Shown one piece after another: positions 1 through 13,505 of a DNA stretch of 64,000 nucleotides. Position numbers and translations under genes: made by a program. Each line of letters opens with the position of its first letter. Positions within the stretch are counted from its first letter, which is position 1. The notes beneath the pieces were generated by a model. The model did no database searches. It was not told the DNA's origin and worked only from the letters and a program-made list of their open reading frames with translations. The stretch comes from Diadema setosum (taxonomy: Eukaryota; Echinodermata; Echinoidea; Diadematoida; Diadematidae), in contig NC_092686.1 of assembly GCF_964275005.1 (NCBI RefSeq), positions 11,157,032-11,221,031 on the forward strand, read 5' to 3'.

Positions 1-3000
1 CCTCTGTTCCTGTGAAAAAATGGAAGTGTCAACCTCAATGTCATCCACGAATCGCACGTACTCGGGCGGCCAGTGGAAAAAAAAAAAAAAAAAAAAAAAA
101 ACACCGGTCACACGCGCCAAAGGCCATGGCATGCAGTGCCAATATAATAGTAGCTCGCACAAATTGATACATAACATTTGTGTTTGTGTGCATGGGGACG
201 ATCCGATGGTTCATACAACAAAAGGGTTTCGTACAATTATTTTTAACATTGTTAAACGTACTCTTCCACATTTACGTAGCATATAATGTGTCTTTATATT
301 TATTTGGATTGTTATCTTGAGAATTGCTAAAAACAGTTATTATGAAAAAGTGGACCTTTCAGAATTTAGGGGGGTGCGTACGCACCCGACGCACCCCCCC
401 TGGCTACGGGCCTGAATTTCACCCTCCAAATTTCAGGTTGGAAGAACTGCCTCCTCGCGCTGACGTCATGTGACGTCAGTCGCTATTCATCGAGCAAGCC
501 TCGGACGATATCATCGCCCGTTTCTACGATCCCAGCCTTCGAGCTCAGGGCTCACAGATTAGTCTCGACTAGACAGCCGCCATAAGTCACTGATCTCGGC
601 ATGATAAATATATCAGCAGTGACGGTTATGGAGAGGTCGTTGCTTTACTGCTATAGACGCCATTTAGTTTTTTATGGTTTGTATCATTGCTGTTTTGTTT
701 TGCTTGGGTGCTGGGGTGGAAGAGAGGGCAGTTCACTACAATAAGGTATCCCAGTCTTATTTCGTTGTTCACATCGATTTGTATACACGCAGTGTTCTAC
801 ACGAGTTTTAAATCTCTGCGTTTACCGTGAAAACGATTTCTTAGCAAAATCCTTTTTTAAGAGACATCATCTACGACTCATTGATCTGAAAGATCAATTA
901 TGTACCAAATGAAAATTGGGTTACAAAATATGTTTATAAAATGTCACTATTTCGAATATATCCAAAACGAAGGAATCACACCATGAGCAGAAAATTATAC
1001 TGAGCCAGGCGCAGTTGTATTGATTTTCTGTTGTCTACATTTTTAATGTGATGACTACGATCAGATTGATTATGATTATGATTATTGTCATAATCATTGC
1101 TGTCGTCATCATCGGCACCGTCTCCTTTGTCGACATTATCGTCATCATCATCATCAAAACCATTGCGGCCAATTCAGAGTAGATGGTTTTTTCAAGAACA
1201 TACCAATTAACCGCCTCTTTTTTTCCACACCGGGATCCACACACACATATGCATACACTCAATGCCTTCTATATACAGCCGCTAATGTACCTATGTACAA
1301 TCATATTACGCACAAACTCTTTTTTTTTTTCTTCAATCTCATCCCTTCTCTCTCCTTTTCTTTCTCTCTCTCTCCCTCTTTTTCAATCTCTTTCTCTTCC
1401 CTCCGTCTGAAATATTGGAATGCGATATTGAAAGCATCGAGAAAACGGTTCAATGTACTGCCATTTTGGTTTTATCCTCTTCTTTTTATTTCGACGGAGG
1501 CCTGTTTTGATTACCGGAGAATTCATCGCTTTCCCCTCACTTCCCGGATATAAGTGGATCTCACCGAATATATCACCGAAGTGATTGTCTGCTCCGCGTA
1601 TGACGCAACTAAAGCCATGTTTGTATAAAAAATTTTGATATTTCATTTGCCCAAAATATTGCCATCCGTCTGTTCGTGTGTGAAACCGCCGAGGAACGCG
1701 GGCAATAAAATATCTTCCTCAAATATAGAGTTAGCTATTGATGAATCCTGGCTTTAGGATGCATCGGCCGTATGTAGAGATCCGACGATGAAAACACAAA
1801 ACAAACCAAAACAAAAACAAAACTAGTAAAATGCTTGATTTTGTGCGCATTGCAGAGAGGTTATAGGATATTTTTTGACATAAAATTCACTTGGTGACAT
1901 TCAACGATGGTCGCTACACTCCCGTGTGCTGGCTGCATGATCAATGAGGACAATCCGAGGAAAGGTATTGATGGAAAACGGGAAAAAAGCTATAAGAGAA
2001 AGAGAAAGGGAGGAATAATGCTAAAGGACCCCCTCAGGACAAAAAAAAATGGAAAAGACACATTAGTGAAGAACTAAAACGAACAGATTCAAAATACCAA
2101 ATGGTTTTGCGTTTCAACTAAACAGACTTGATAATCATGTATGCCTATACTTGCTGATGCATGGCCATACAAAATTTCTTCCTTTTTTTTTGGGGGGGGG
2201 GGGGTTAGCAAAAAACAGTAACAAATAGATGGTGCAGTATCGCTTTTAGGGAAGACGCATAAACAAATTAAATGCAAACAAACAAACAGAAGAACAAAAA
2301 CAAGCCAACATTTCAGTGTGATAATTGCACAGATCGGTGATTGAAAAACAAACAAACAGTGAACTGGATTAGATAAAGAAAATTATATACGATTGTTTGA
2401 ATATCAGTGAGTTATCTTTCATCATGTACGTACTACAGGAACCTCTTTAGCCGTCTATATGCCATTTGATTATGATGTCATTCTATTATGGTAGGCCTAT
2501 ATCATTTTTTTTTCTTTTGCGCATGGAATGCAAGTGTATATCATAATCATCTTTCAAGGTATATAATAGACAAGTTGTCCAAGACAGCAGGCATGATGGG
2601 CAAATCTTACCAAGGCACAGGGGGTTTATTTCTATCCCTAACATATTATTTACTCATACATGACAATTCATAAGTCCTTTTGTGCGTTTAGGTAGGTTGT
2701 TAATGATAGGCCTGACCTGTTGTTTTAATTTTCCCAACTTCTTATCGGATCTAATCATCTCATTCGAAAAAAAAAGTCAATAGTAAAACATGCAACTCTC
2801 GAAAGAAAAAAAAAAATCATCATAGAGAAATATATGGCTCAAATGAACAAAAAAGGCAATGAATTCGCGACAGCACGGATAGTCCATCAAATTTTATTGG
2901 TCGGCAAGACACCAAGCACAGAACAAAGTATGGTAAGAGTTGATCGACCTCTACGGTGAAAAAAAGGGATCTTCGTTATGGTACAGGTTGGTACGCTCGT

Positions 3001-4883
3001 ATCCTCTTTATACTTGAATAACAGAATTTATGCTATTTGGTTATGTTTAAATCAAGTTCGTGGCGCAACAGACTCATTAAACACGCAGCGATGAACTTTA
3101 CTCTAAATACCGAGCTGTTTACGTTCGCAGTGATTTGAACTTCTCCCAGATCTGAGAAATAAAAGGTGAAAGACGTAATCTACTCTTTAAAAACACACAC
3201 ACACACACATTCTGAAAGAGCTTGACATGTCGTGACTTACAATAACGGCTGACCTTGTGGATAAGAAGTAACACCCAGTTTATAGGTTCTGTTTACATTT
3301 GGGAGTAGTGATTTAAAATGTTCAAGACATCATATTTTGATGCATATGTGTAGGTCTGTCGTATCACAAAACATCCTGCCATGTAAAAAAAAAATGCAAT
3401 AAAGCCTTTGAAAAAAACATAAGGAGATATCAGTGTTTTTTTTTTCAATAAACCATAACTGTAGACGGTTTAGTCTGAAAACATCTTTATTAAAACTATT
3501 GTTTACATTTTGTATATTTAACAATACTTAACATCGATTATAGGGATTCAAATTTTCATAGTGGTTGCTTATCCCTAACTCACATTTTAGAACTATTTTA
3601 AAGCACTAATGCTGGGTTTTTGTTTCATCTGCAAATGGTAAATTATGCCTTTAAGTCAGGCAATGGAACTGTAGCCCCATGGTCAGACCAGCTATACAGA
3701 ATTTGTAGATTATTTTCAACTGGAAAGAATTAACACTTGGTAGCTACACATTCATCCAAGAGCATCAGGGACGTATAACCTCATAATATAGAACGCGATT
3801 ATTTCTGAAATTCGTTTTCATCACCAGTTACACAGCGCTGTAACGCATAAGAATTATAAGTTTTCAGTTTCAGTTTGATTTTTCTTTCGTCCACTTGCAC
3901 AAATATACAAAAATACACACAAATGCACAATGGAAATGACAAAAAACAAACAAACAAACAAACAAACAAAACCAGAGACATCTAATTCTTCTCGTAACAC
4001 ATACATACTGGTACACAAAAGGAAATGGCACATTATGTGTAAGAATTAACGTATTTCGAGGTACAAGTTGAGGAAACCGTCATCAATAAGCAATGTGCTT
4101 GACTGGATGACGGCTTCGGATAACATGATAAACATAAGAAAAATCGAAGTTCTCATTAGAACTGAAGGAGGAACGATCAAAAAAAAAAAAAAAAGAAGAA
4201 CACACTTCAACTTTTAGTTTTACATGTGCAGTGGGTGGAATACATCACGTTTAACATTGGGCTATAACAAGACGAATATACACGAAGGTCAGAAGGGGAT
4301 ATCTGAAACAGAGAGAAGGGAGAAATGAGATTAATAGTGCATGCATGCAGAAAAAAAAATGTAGCATTTTAAACTGAACATATTGTGCAAATCAATAAGC
4401 GTGTTTCACTTGGCAGGATGAGTAGATATAGCTTGACACACTACTGTCATATTCTGATAATCTTTGGATCAGTGCTGGTGGGGAAAATATAAAATGGAGT
4501 ACATGACCCGGAACAGAGGGCCACGTTTTTGGTTTGTTTTGTTGTTGTTGTTTTTTTCTTTTTCAGCTAAATCAAAACATCGCCGTTTATATCAGAAATC
4601 TTACACAAATATTTGAACTCGTTGTCACAACTTTTCTTCCTCTTCAATTTCAAAATCTCTCTTGTCGGAAGATCAATCGAAAGATAGCCCCGAATACCAG
4701 TAATTATGGGCCACAAAACTCGGCTCCCGTCGGAAACGTCTGGCTCGATCGGGCAGACGCCGGAAGCTTCTCCACACCGGTGGCATCTCAAGGAAAGGAC
4801 GGTGGAGAGAGAAAAAACAACAACACACAAACAAAATAAGAGTGTATTGATTGCTAATCATATACAGAATTGACGCTGCAGAG
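1..4883. other. Non-genic stretch, no gene recognised
   Basis: No reading frame here has a recognisable domain or coding-like composition. The stretch holds homopolymer runs (a 25-base A run near 77-101), a GC-rich C/G-run fragment near 368-405 that resembles the end of a short transposon, a TGACGTCA-rich patch near 469-480, and simple CT/GT tracts. One patch at about 4560-4830 is richer in GC and follows a good pyrimidine tract ending in CAG; it is discussed under findings but is not called a gene. Confidence 0.6.
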
Positions 4884-5450
4884 ATCGTCAATCATTGATT
4901 TCATCATTGTGTATTTTTACATTATCTTATTTGTATAAACATTGCTCGGCTGATCGAGCTAAAACACCACAATTCCCTCTTCTGATCCCGATGTTCAGCA
5001 CCTCAATTCCCTCTTCTGATCCCGATGTTCAGCGTGTTGGCTTTTCCTTTCATTTCCTTTTTCTTTCTCTCCTTTCTTTCCATTATTCTTTTGTGTTTTA
5101 TTACTGTCATGGTATACCCTACTGTAAAGTCATGTAATGTCCTTGTGTTTCTACTGTCTTGTTCTCTCCTGTCTTTGTTAAAAAAAAAAAAGTTTAATGT
5201 ATTCACAAGAATCCTTTGAGTGGTTCACAATTTACAAGCATGCTTTTCAGTGAACCTCTCTGTTCTTTCTCTTTTTTTTTCCTCCAAACATAACTTTGTA
5301 TTTTGCCGGTATGCATGTATAATTTCGTATTTGTTAACCATTATCTACCATGTAAAGTCGAATACATGCCTATGTTATATCTTCTGATACATTTCGTGTT
5401 ATGTTTGACGAAAAAGAAAGAAGGAATGAAATAAATGAAATGAATGAATG
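4884..5450 (+). mobile_element. LINE 3' end fragment (non-LTR retrotransposon), 5'-truncated
   Basis: This segment is nearly identical to the 3' untranslated end of the LINE on the minus strand at 20373-20942. The match starts at ATCGTCAATCATTG and runs through the A/TGAA-rich tail near 5420-5450. Both copies carry the same 34-bp tandem duplication, here near 4969-5034. No coding part of the LINE remains. Severe 5' truncation is normal for LINE copies made by target-primed reverse transcription. Similarity to the second copy is read directly; the LINE assignment comes from that longer copy, which includes reverse transcriptase. Confidence 0.8.
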
Positions 5451-5473
5451 ATTAATGATTTATCTACAATTTT

Positions 5474-5497
5474 TGTGTGTGCATGTGTGCGTGTGTT

Positions 5498-5535
<38 letters not shown>

Positions 5536-5552
5536 CGTGTGTTTGTGTGTGT
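5474..5552. repeat. GT microsatellite
   Basis: Nearly uninterrupted TG dinucleotides with a few C and T interruptions. The frames read through it as Cys-Val repeats, an artefact of the repeat. A second GT tract lies nearby at 5762-5816. Confidence 0.95.
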
Positions 5553-5758
5553 TAAAGGATTTATATTTGAGAAATGTGAAACAAGTCCTTTATGCAGATG
5601 TATTTTTACACTTTTCGTCAAGGATGAAAATCCCCCCCCCCCCCCAACTGGTTATGTTTTGGGTTTGATCAGTCATTTTTGATTGTATATTGTTTGCATT
5701 ATTCGAATCTAATGTTTTGTTATGTTGAATCCATTCAAAGAATTGATTGAAAAAAAAA

Positions 5759-5761
<3 letters not shown>

Positions 5762-5804
<43 letters not shown>

Positions 5805-5816
5805 GGGTGGGTGCGT
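5762..5816. repeat. GT microsatellite
   Basis: About 19 uninterrupted GT units followed by a degenerate GTGGGTGGGTGCGTG end. Confidence 0.95.
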
Positions 5817-6343
5817 GACAAACCGTATGAATGGACACTGGCTATATCGATTCCACGTTGCCATGGTAACATCCCTGACTTACAAAACAAAGTATGTCTA
5901 TCCGATATTTCCTGATTACGTTCGATGACCTGTTCCAGGAACTTGCTTCCTTTCTCCGTTCACGTATTATGTCACACTCATAGTCAACATGCTAATCACT
6001 GATGAATGCAAACAGGGAAATAGAGGCGACAAGCTTATACACAATAGCCTGTGTTGGTGTTAATCAGATCTGTATGATATTTGTTTGTTTGACTTATTTT
6101 TTTTTCAACACAATTTCATACATAAATCAAGATTCTTTTCAGTAATATCACATAAATATCAGTAAGCAGACTACAATGTACATGATTCAAAGAAGGAAAA
6201 CTAATGTGTAGATAAATTCCATTAACAAAATATAAGTCGTATTACCAAATTTTCAAATAATTACCTGAGAAATTATGCGGAAGAAGGATTATTACATGGA
6301 ATAAGAATATAGAGAATATATATATGATATGAGATATATATAA

Positions 6344-6345
<2 letters not shown>

Positions 6346-6412
<67 letters not shown>
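6346..6412. repeat. TA microsatellite
   Basis: Perfect TA repeat of about 33 units. It can form cruciform DNA. Confidence 0.95.
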
Positions 6413-6416
<4 letters not shown>

Positions 6417-7031
6417 GATATATAGGGGGTTCAGTCCATTGATGACTCTAATAATAAACAACACCATGAGAAAATTTGGTTCATGCATGGTCAGGGTAAA
6501 ACATCTGTTTTGAAAAAAAAAAATGAACGGGAATCTCTTTGAACTTCTACACAAAGAATACAGAGAATACAGAAACACGTATGATATAGGGAATGTGTAA
6601 ATATTCTCTGTCCTATTCATATAGCAGCTGCTGATGGGAAGGACGACCGAAAGAAAAACCATAAATAAATCGGGACTTCACCGACCGTCCTCCATTTGCA
6701 AAATCGGAAGCAGTATGGTTAAGGAAGCAGTTTGGTTAAAGGATTGATGTCAGTTATTCTGATGTGCACTAAATTCATGGGAACTTGCTTGAAGTGGCTC
6801 TCCCATCTCTGTCTTATACCTTTAATATCTGTACTGTCGTTTTATTTGCTTTGAATGATTACTGCATAGTTTTCGTTCATTATTTTTTATTGCGGACGCC
6901 AAGAATCATATATAGTCACGCGACAAATTACGGACAGTGATGCCAGATGGGCTTGAAAACAAGGCAGGATGACTAGGGTGGAGGCCCAAGTAAAATTTAA
7001 TGCATTTCAACTACAACCATTTGGCTATATG

Positions 7032-7037
<6 letters not shown>

Positions 7038-7081
<44 letters not shown>
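7038..7081. repeat. TA microsatellite
   Basis: Perfect TA repeat of about 21 units. Confidence 0.95.
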
Positions 7082-7084
<3 letters not shown>

Positions 7085-10000
7085 GTGTAAAGAGAGAGAT
7101 ATATAAATATAGATAGATAATTGAAGGTGCTTTGGAAGGCGCGGTAATAGTAGCCTTCTGCAACTCACGCCTTAATGCTGTTATATTGCCGAGAGCTTTC
7201 GTCGTCTCGTACTTTACATATGGATTGTAATCTTTCTTTATTTTGATCTGCTCGTATTATATAGGATGACCACATCTACATAGACTGGGCCGCAAGTCAA
7301 TAATGTATATCCTGTTCATTTCGCTCAACAGCGCGCAAACGTGATTCTATACATTTATAGTGACATTTATAAACAGGGCTTCTCTTGCACTGTCTCTTGA
7401 ATGCATTCTTTATCTTTCGCTCTTTCTATTTTTTTCTCTCTCCCTCTCCCTTTCACTCTCACTCCCATTCACCCCTCTCTTTTCCTGTCATAGATATTCC
7501 TTCTGTTTCTTTTTTACCAAACCCCTCATTCGTTGCTTGGTTGCCACGGTAACGTGCAGCCACGGCGGACGTAAGTCAGACGGCGCATTGAAAAGGAAAC
7601 GCTCCAAGATTTATAAACGGGTTCACGCTGCTTCGCGCGCGAAAATACGACACACAAAATAAGGAACGAACCGTTGCTGTTGTAACTGGCACCAGGTAAA
7701 TGCGGCAGAATGCTATATGCAAAACTTCAAACAGGAAAGCAGCACAAAAGGTCAAGTCCACCACATAAAGGCTTGCAATACCTTTTTTAGCTCTGTACCG
7801 CGATGTCTCTTTTTAACTTTCCCTTCGCAAAAAAAGAAAAGAAAAGAAGTCTAACCACTATACCGTCCGTCCAGTAAAAGGACATGCTTTAGATTTCTTT
7901 TCTCTATACAATTGCTATTTCCAACGTTGAAATTGCATCTCATGTTCGACGTGCATCATCTGATTTTATTTTCTTTGATCTATATTGAAGAAAAAGAACA
8001 ACAACAAACATCAATAGTTCCTCGCTGCTCCTGGTAAAGAGGCTTTTCCATCTTCGCGATTTATTCATCGCATTTTGTACGTGTGCTGAGGTTGGGGCCG
8101 TTTTCTTTATTGACTTATGAATAAGGAATGGACGATCCGTTGTTTGATTAGAATTGAGAAATTCTTTTCTCGATAACCCAGTTATCCGATGGCAACTAAT
8201 ATGCACAATCAATGCCTATATCCTCAGATACACGTTTTCCTCGCAGAGTTTCCGCGAGTTATCTGAAACATTATTTTTTTCTAACGTACAAATATTACGA
8301 TTTTCAGCATTCATCTGCGATTCTTTATCTTTTTTTTTTATATACCCTGTATGCCGGAAGTCGTTCGCGAAGGAACTCCTTGTGTGTATTCTATCTTGTA
8401 TTTTAATTCAATGTAACATGAATTTAATTCGAAATTGTGATATAATATAGGCCTACAAAAATGTGTAAACATTGAAACAAATTTAATGTTTGAAGCCTGT
8501 ATACCGTCCTAACGAATCTAACATCTTCTGGAATCCGATATTAGGCCTATATCTATAGGTGAAACAAAATTTATGAAGCTTGACATCACAGTAATCATAA
8601 AAGATGCATTTACAGCAACGACCTTGCCAAAGAAAGAAACAACGACAAAAACTGAAACTAATGCGTAACTAATGAACTAATAATTCGAGGTGTGGGCCTA
8701 TATATACGAAAAGTGAGCATACGTGAGAATTGAATAGTGTGGGTGTTTTGGGGTATGAGTGTGCGTGTTGTGCAATTAATGTCGCATGGCGCTCAAATTG
8801 AGTCAAGGGCGCGACGATTCACTAGAAATGAATGTATCATCAACCGAAAGGTTAGCTGCCATACCAGTGAAGGAGGCGCTTTGAGGACAGGCAAAATAAT
8901 GATGTTTGAGTGAAGCGTTCGGAAGCACCGCCCTCAGTATAATGGTATGAAAAGACGCGATTACGTGAAAAGGTGATCAGAATGACCTTTCAGGACCCAG
9001 GATCTATAATACCATCCCATACAGGCCGTGGGAGTAATGATCAATAACCTCACCAAAATAATATGTATAAATGACGACTGGCATCTATAGTTTCCTCTCT
9101 GCCAAAGTATCCCGCTTTTTTTTTTCTGGAATCAATCGATTGCTTGCCAGTTTGGTCTCCTAAATCATTTGTGGCTGAACAACAGGCTTGGTTCATGATG
9201 CGATCCGGCTTTGAAGAGCTCTCAAACAAATCGTTATATTCTGAGAATTATCTTCAACTGGTCCAGCGGCAGTTTGCGTTTCACGCAATATGCCTATTGA
9301 TATCCTCGTAGAGTGGATAATCATACACCCAAAATATTCACCTTATATCCTTCGGTCATGAGACCGCATGTTAAAGTTTTGTTTGCAGTCATTTTGTGTC
9401 TCCAAACATAATTATTATACGCTCCATAAATCGACACGATGCAATTTAGTTCTAAATTTTGCACTATATTCTTTTACTTTTGTTTCAACCATGAGTGTAC
9501 TGATTTCTGAAGCAATTTCCTGGATTGCAGACTACGCTCACAGTAATGATACAGTACCTTATTACGACAATATTGAAAACATCCACATTGTTCTCCCGAT
9601 ACACATAATCAGATCCCCATATCGACATCTTACACATTCTTAATACATTTCGATAGATTTAATGGCTTAATTTTGCATATCTGTTTTGCATTCAGACTCG
9701 TCATGTAATGTAGTCATGTACACAACATACACTTACATTTCAGCAAGGAAGAATCGACACTAAACAATATTGATCCTGTGTTCAGTGTGTCTGAAGCATT
9801 GGCAGTGGTCTGAAGTAGATTCCGTTCAGAAAGGGACCCTATAGTCTGAAGTAGGTGTCCCGTTGTACAAAGGACTCTACTGGCGCAGAACATGGAGGAC
9901 GCCCTCTTATGTCATAGATCACCATTTTTTGGATGCAGATAAAATACTTGTACACTGTGAAAGTGGACCTACGGACTTTTCTTCTTAATTCTTTTTTTTT

Positions 10001-10932
10001 TAACATGATGATAATGCGTCAAATTCAGACATGGTTTGTTTAAAATGTTCACTCTTTTCAAATCAGATGCTTCGCCAGATCAGAGTTTGATGCTGGAATA
10101 AATAGCACTGCAAGATATTCATTCAAAAACTATACGTGATTTATGTTGGTGCATAACGCAGTTGGAGCAATAGATCTGTGGATATATTAATGCCTATATT
10201 ATGGTAAGACCTTGGAAGATATGCAGTTGTTTGTGTGCGTGTGTGTGTGTAGGGTGTATCTTTGTGTGTGGGTGTATGTGTAAGGTATGATTAGTTGCGC
10301 GTATCAATTTTAGTAGCAGTAGTAATAGTACTAGTAGTAGCAATAATAGAACTTGGGATTTTTTTTCGGTTGGTCACTTCGTAACATAATATTGCTTTGT
10401 GTTTATCTTGTGGTGGTGTTCAGTTTACAACAAATAATAAAAACAAACATAAAACAATAATCACAATATTGGAAAAACTTACGTTATTTTTTCATTATTG
10501 CTTTTGCCCTATCATAGTAAACCCAAAAGTATATAGATGTTCTTGTCAAAACAAAAGCGAACAAAGTACCACAAATCACATCATCAAACGTGTAACACGG
10601 GTCGGGATTTCCAAATTGGTCAAAATCACGTTTTACTGATTCATCTACTTCACTCGCCCACGTAGCAGACAGCGAAGGCCGTTATTCCAACAGATGGTTT
10701 AGATGCAAGCCATAAGGCCTACGTTTTAATAGGGGTATATCCCAAATCGTATGTAAATTCGGAGACACATATACAGTATAGACGAAGGTTTTGAGGAAAC
10801 TCGGACAAACCATTCAAAAGTTAGGAATTCTTACAATTTTCGTTTACCTGGAACTCCTTAAAGTTCAAAATTCAAGGCATGCAAGCCACAACTTGGTCAA
10901 GTTGGCTCGATAGCGAATATAGAGTAACCCAT

Positions 10933-11322
10933 TTAAGGGATGGTATGATATCGGTGGAGACGAGGATTGGGCTTTTAACTTTTTGCGAGATACCAAGAAA
11001 CCACTTATGAAATAATACAGAACATATCATTCTAAGAGTAATTCAAAGTGTATGAGATGGAAATTGGTTTGGGGATGGCTGAGACATCCAGAAAACAAAA
11101 TAAAACAAAATGATCATATAATAAAAGGTGGGTCCCACCTTTTATTAGGATTGCTCTGTTTTGAATATCTCAGCCATTTCAAACCAATTTTCATCAAATA
11201 AACGTTGAATCCCTCTTGGAATTACATATTCTTTCATATTCATTGGAGGTTTCTCATTATTTCACCAAAAAATGTTAGAAACCTGAAGTTAGGTCTCAAC
11301 CAAAACTATACGATCCCTTTAA
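10933..11322. mobile_element. Foldback MITE-like element, family A copy 1
   Basis: The segment starts TTAAGGGATGGTATGAT and ends ATACGATCCCTTTAA, so the ends are inverted repeats. The two halves are complementary over much of their length: a left half with GGAAATTGGTTTGGGGATGGCTGAGA and a right half with its inverse near TCTCAGCCATTTCAAACC. The centre carries GGTGGGTCCCACC. A related copy lies at 19112-19515. There is no coding capacity. The long-palindrome structure is seen directly; the transposon mechanism is inferred. Confidence 0.8.
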
Positions 11323-12917
11323 GTTGTGCTTTTAAAACAATGTCAGATATTGACATATTTTTGCGGGGAAGAAATAGTAGTAACAATCACACACGTAAAT
11401 GAAATAGGTTGATGATGTCGTCATGTTTTCACAAGTCTTCCATTGGATCACCCTATAACATTTTTTTGCATTTTCTGGCTTTATGTGAAGTCAAAACGAA
11501 AACTTCTCGTTGTGCTGCTGTAACATAATTTTGACTTTCTATAGTGGGTAAGGACATGTGATATTGCCATATGATTGCCCAAACAAGAGTTTCACTTCTC
11601 TGTGCACAACCTAATAGGAAATGTACGAGTTTAACAGCTCGTCACCTCAGGTATAACTTCGCATGTTACGGGGTTGCGAAATGCGAAAATATCACTATAA
11701 CATTATGACTCTTTGAAATTCCATAACTTTTTAATTTCACGTCAGAAATTTTCGAACCTTCTACTAAACTGTTCGCTTTACTTACGTCTTTTTACAGGTC
11801 ATTTAACTTGCTGCGGAATTGCACCGAACACCTGAAGAACATAGTAAAAACAAAATACATGTCGAGTTTTATCCTATTAAATCTGACTTTTTAAAGAGTG
11901 TTTGATGATAGAGACGGGTATGTCAGAGTGTTGTGCTTGTCATTAACGAATCGTGGAGATATTCGGCATACAGATAGCTAAGGTAGTTAGTAACGAATTT
12001 TCCGAAGACCAGGAGTCTTTACTTCCATGAAAAGACAGTATGAATGGGATCGAAAGAGCCGAATACGTCGAATATTCAAACAGATGAGTGACGTGCTTTG
12101 CACAGTCTGCTGGTGATGCATGTGACTTTCGTAGAGAACTCGTAGAGAACTCCATTGATACCGTGAAAACAAATAACCCCAAACCGCATTTTGTCATTGG
12201 ATTGTGGTTGCAATGACTTCTTACCAACACGAATCCGGTTTGCTTGACTTCAAACCGATTTCTGAAGGAAGTGGGGTTGCGTCAATTAATATTACGGCTC
12301 TTGAGGTGCACATTATGTTACAACATTCACTTCCCATGATCACTCAAGTGTACGTCCTGGAAAAGCATAGATAATTCTTTATCTAACAGCTACCGGAAGC
12401 AGAAGACGGTTAAAGTATTCGGAGAAGATGGAAAGACTCGCACAGATTGTGTTATTTTTTTTAAATGAGATTATTACGAACACGCGTGATTTTTGAGCTG
12501 GTATTTCACCGATCCTTCTGTTACTATATAGTTACCGCCTTCAGACGAAAACGTTGTTTTTTGCGGGGGGGGGGGGGGTGGGGGAGTGGGAAGGCTTGGG
12601 AAAATAGTGCGACCACCTCTACTTCGGCGTCCTTACATCCTGGAGATATTATACCGCAACATAAAAAACTGCTAAATATAAAGAGGAACTTATAATGTTG
12701 CTGAAGCACATAGGAAATAAGAAAGAAAGTGTTTGCGTTCTTATTCAATATAATGTCGGTCTTATTATAATGGTATCTGGAAGGAGAGCTTGTTTGAATT
12801 TTGTCGGGATTTCAGTCACGTAAATTCTTCCAGCGTGAGAGATCTGATCAGCGCCTTTAGTTAATACATGTTATGCATGGTCACAGACGACAGGTAGCAG
12901 TGTTGCCACGGGTGATG
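11323..12917. other. Non-genic stretch, nothing recognised
   Basis: AT-rich sequence without a recognisable gene or repeat apart from a G run at about 12565-12577. Confidence 0.5.
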
Positions 12918-13505
12918 TTCGTTAATCCGAAGATGAGATAAGGTTCTTTATAACGAAGTATCATTATTTCGGAACACACAAATTCCACAAATCTAGATTT
13001 CTCGTTAGTATAAAAATGAAATAACAGTAGTGTTCCGTTATTTTGAACATTCATTTTGTGGCAATATTCCGAAGGTTCGTTTTTCAGAATATTCGCTTAT
13101 CCGAAAATGAAATAAAGTTCGGTATCTGAAGATTCGTTGCTCCGAAATTAAATACGGTTCGTTATTCCGAAGGTTCAATATCGTTAGAAAGTAAAATATA
13201 GTTCGTTAATCAAAAAATGGAAAAAAAAGGTGTGTATAACCAACGAACTTTTGAAAATTTTTCCTTTTCGAATTAACGAACCTTCGGAATAACGAACCCT
13301 TTTTTTATTTCATTTGCTAACTAACGAACCTTTGGAACAACGAATCTTATTCCATTATAATTTTTGGGATTAGAATTTAGGAATAAGAAACCTTATTCGA
13401 AAGTGGAAAAAATGTGCGTGCTAAAACGAACCTTCGGAATGAGGAACCATATTTCTTTTTCGGATTACCCAAACTTCAGGATTAACGAACCCTTCGGAAT
13501 AAACC
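12918..13505. repeat. Degenerate minisatellite in head-to-head arrangement
   Basis: Many imperfect copies of a word like TTCGTTATTCCGAAGGTTCG occur in the first half (about 12918-13210). The reverse complement, like CGAACCTTCGGAATAACGAA, recurs in the second half (about 13240-13505). The block therefore reads as an array that folds back on itself around 13210-13240. It is non-coding. Confidence 0.75.

Larger units (their letters stand above)
5451..10932. other. Non-genic stretch with microsatellites
   Basis: No gene is recognised. The stretch contains GT and TA microsatellites (listed separately), a TC-rich tract near 7410-7480, and unique-looking AT-rich DNA. Short open frames here are low complexity or lack any family resemblance. 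Confidence 0.55.

Noticed and set aside
5455..5838. Cys-Val and His-Thr repeat reading frames
   Set aside because: They are translations of GT microsatellites on either strand; the same applies at 15312-15583, 23689-24233, 44685-44942 and 63265-63453.
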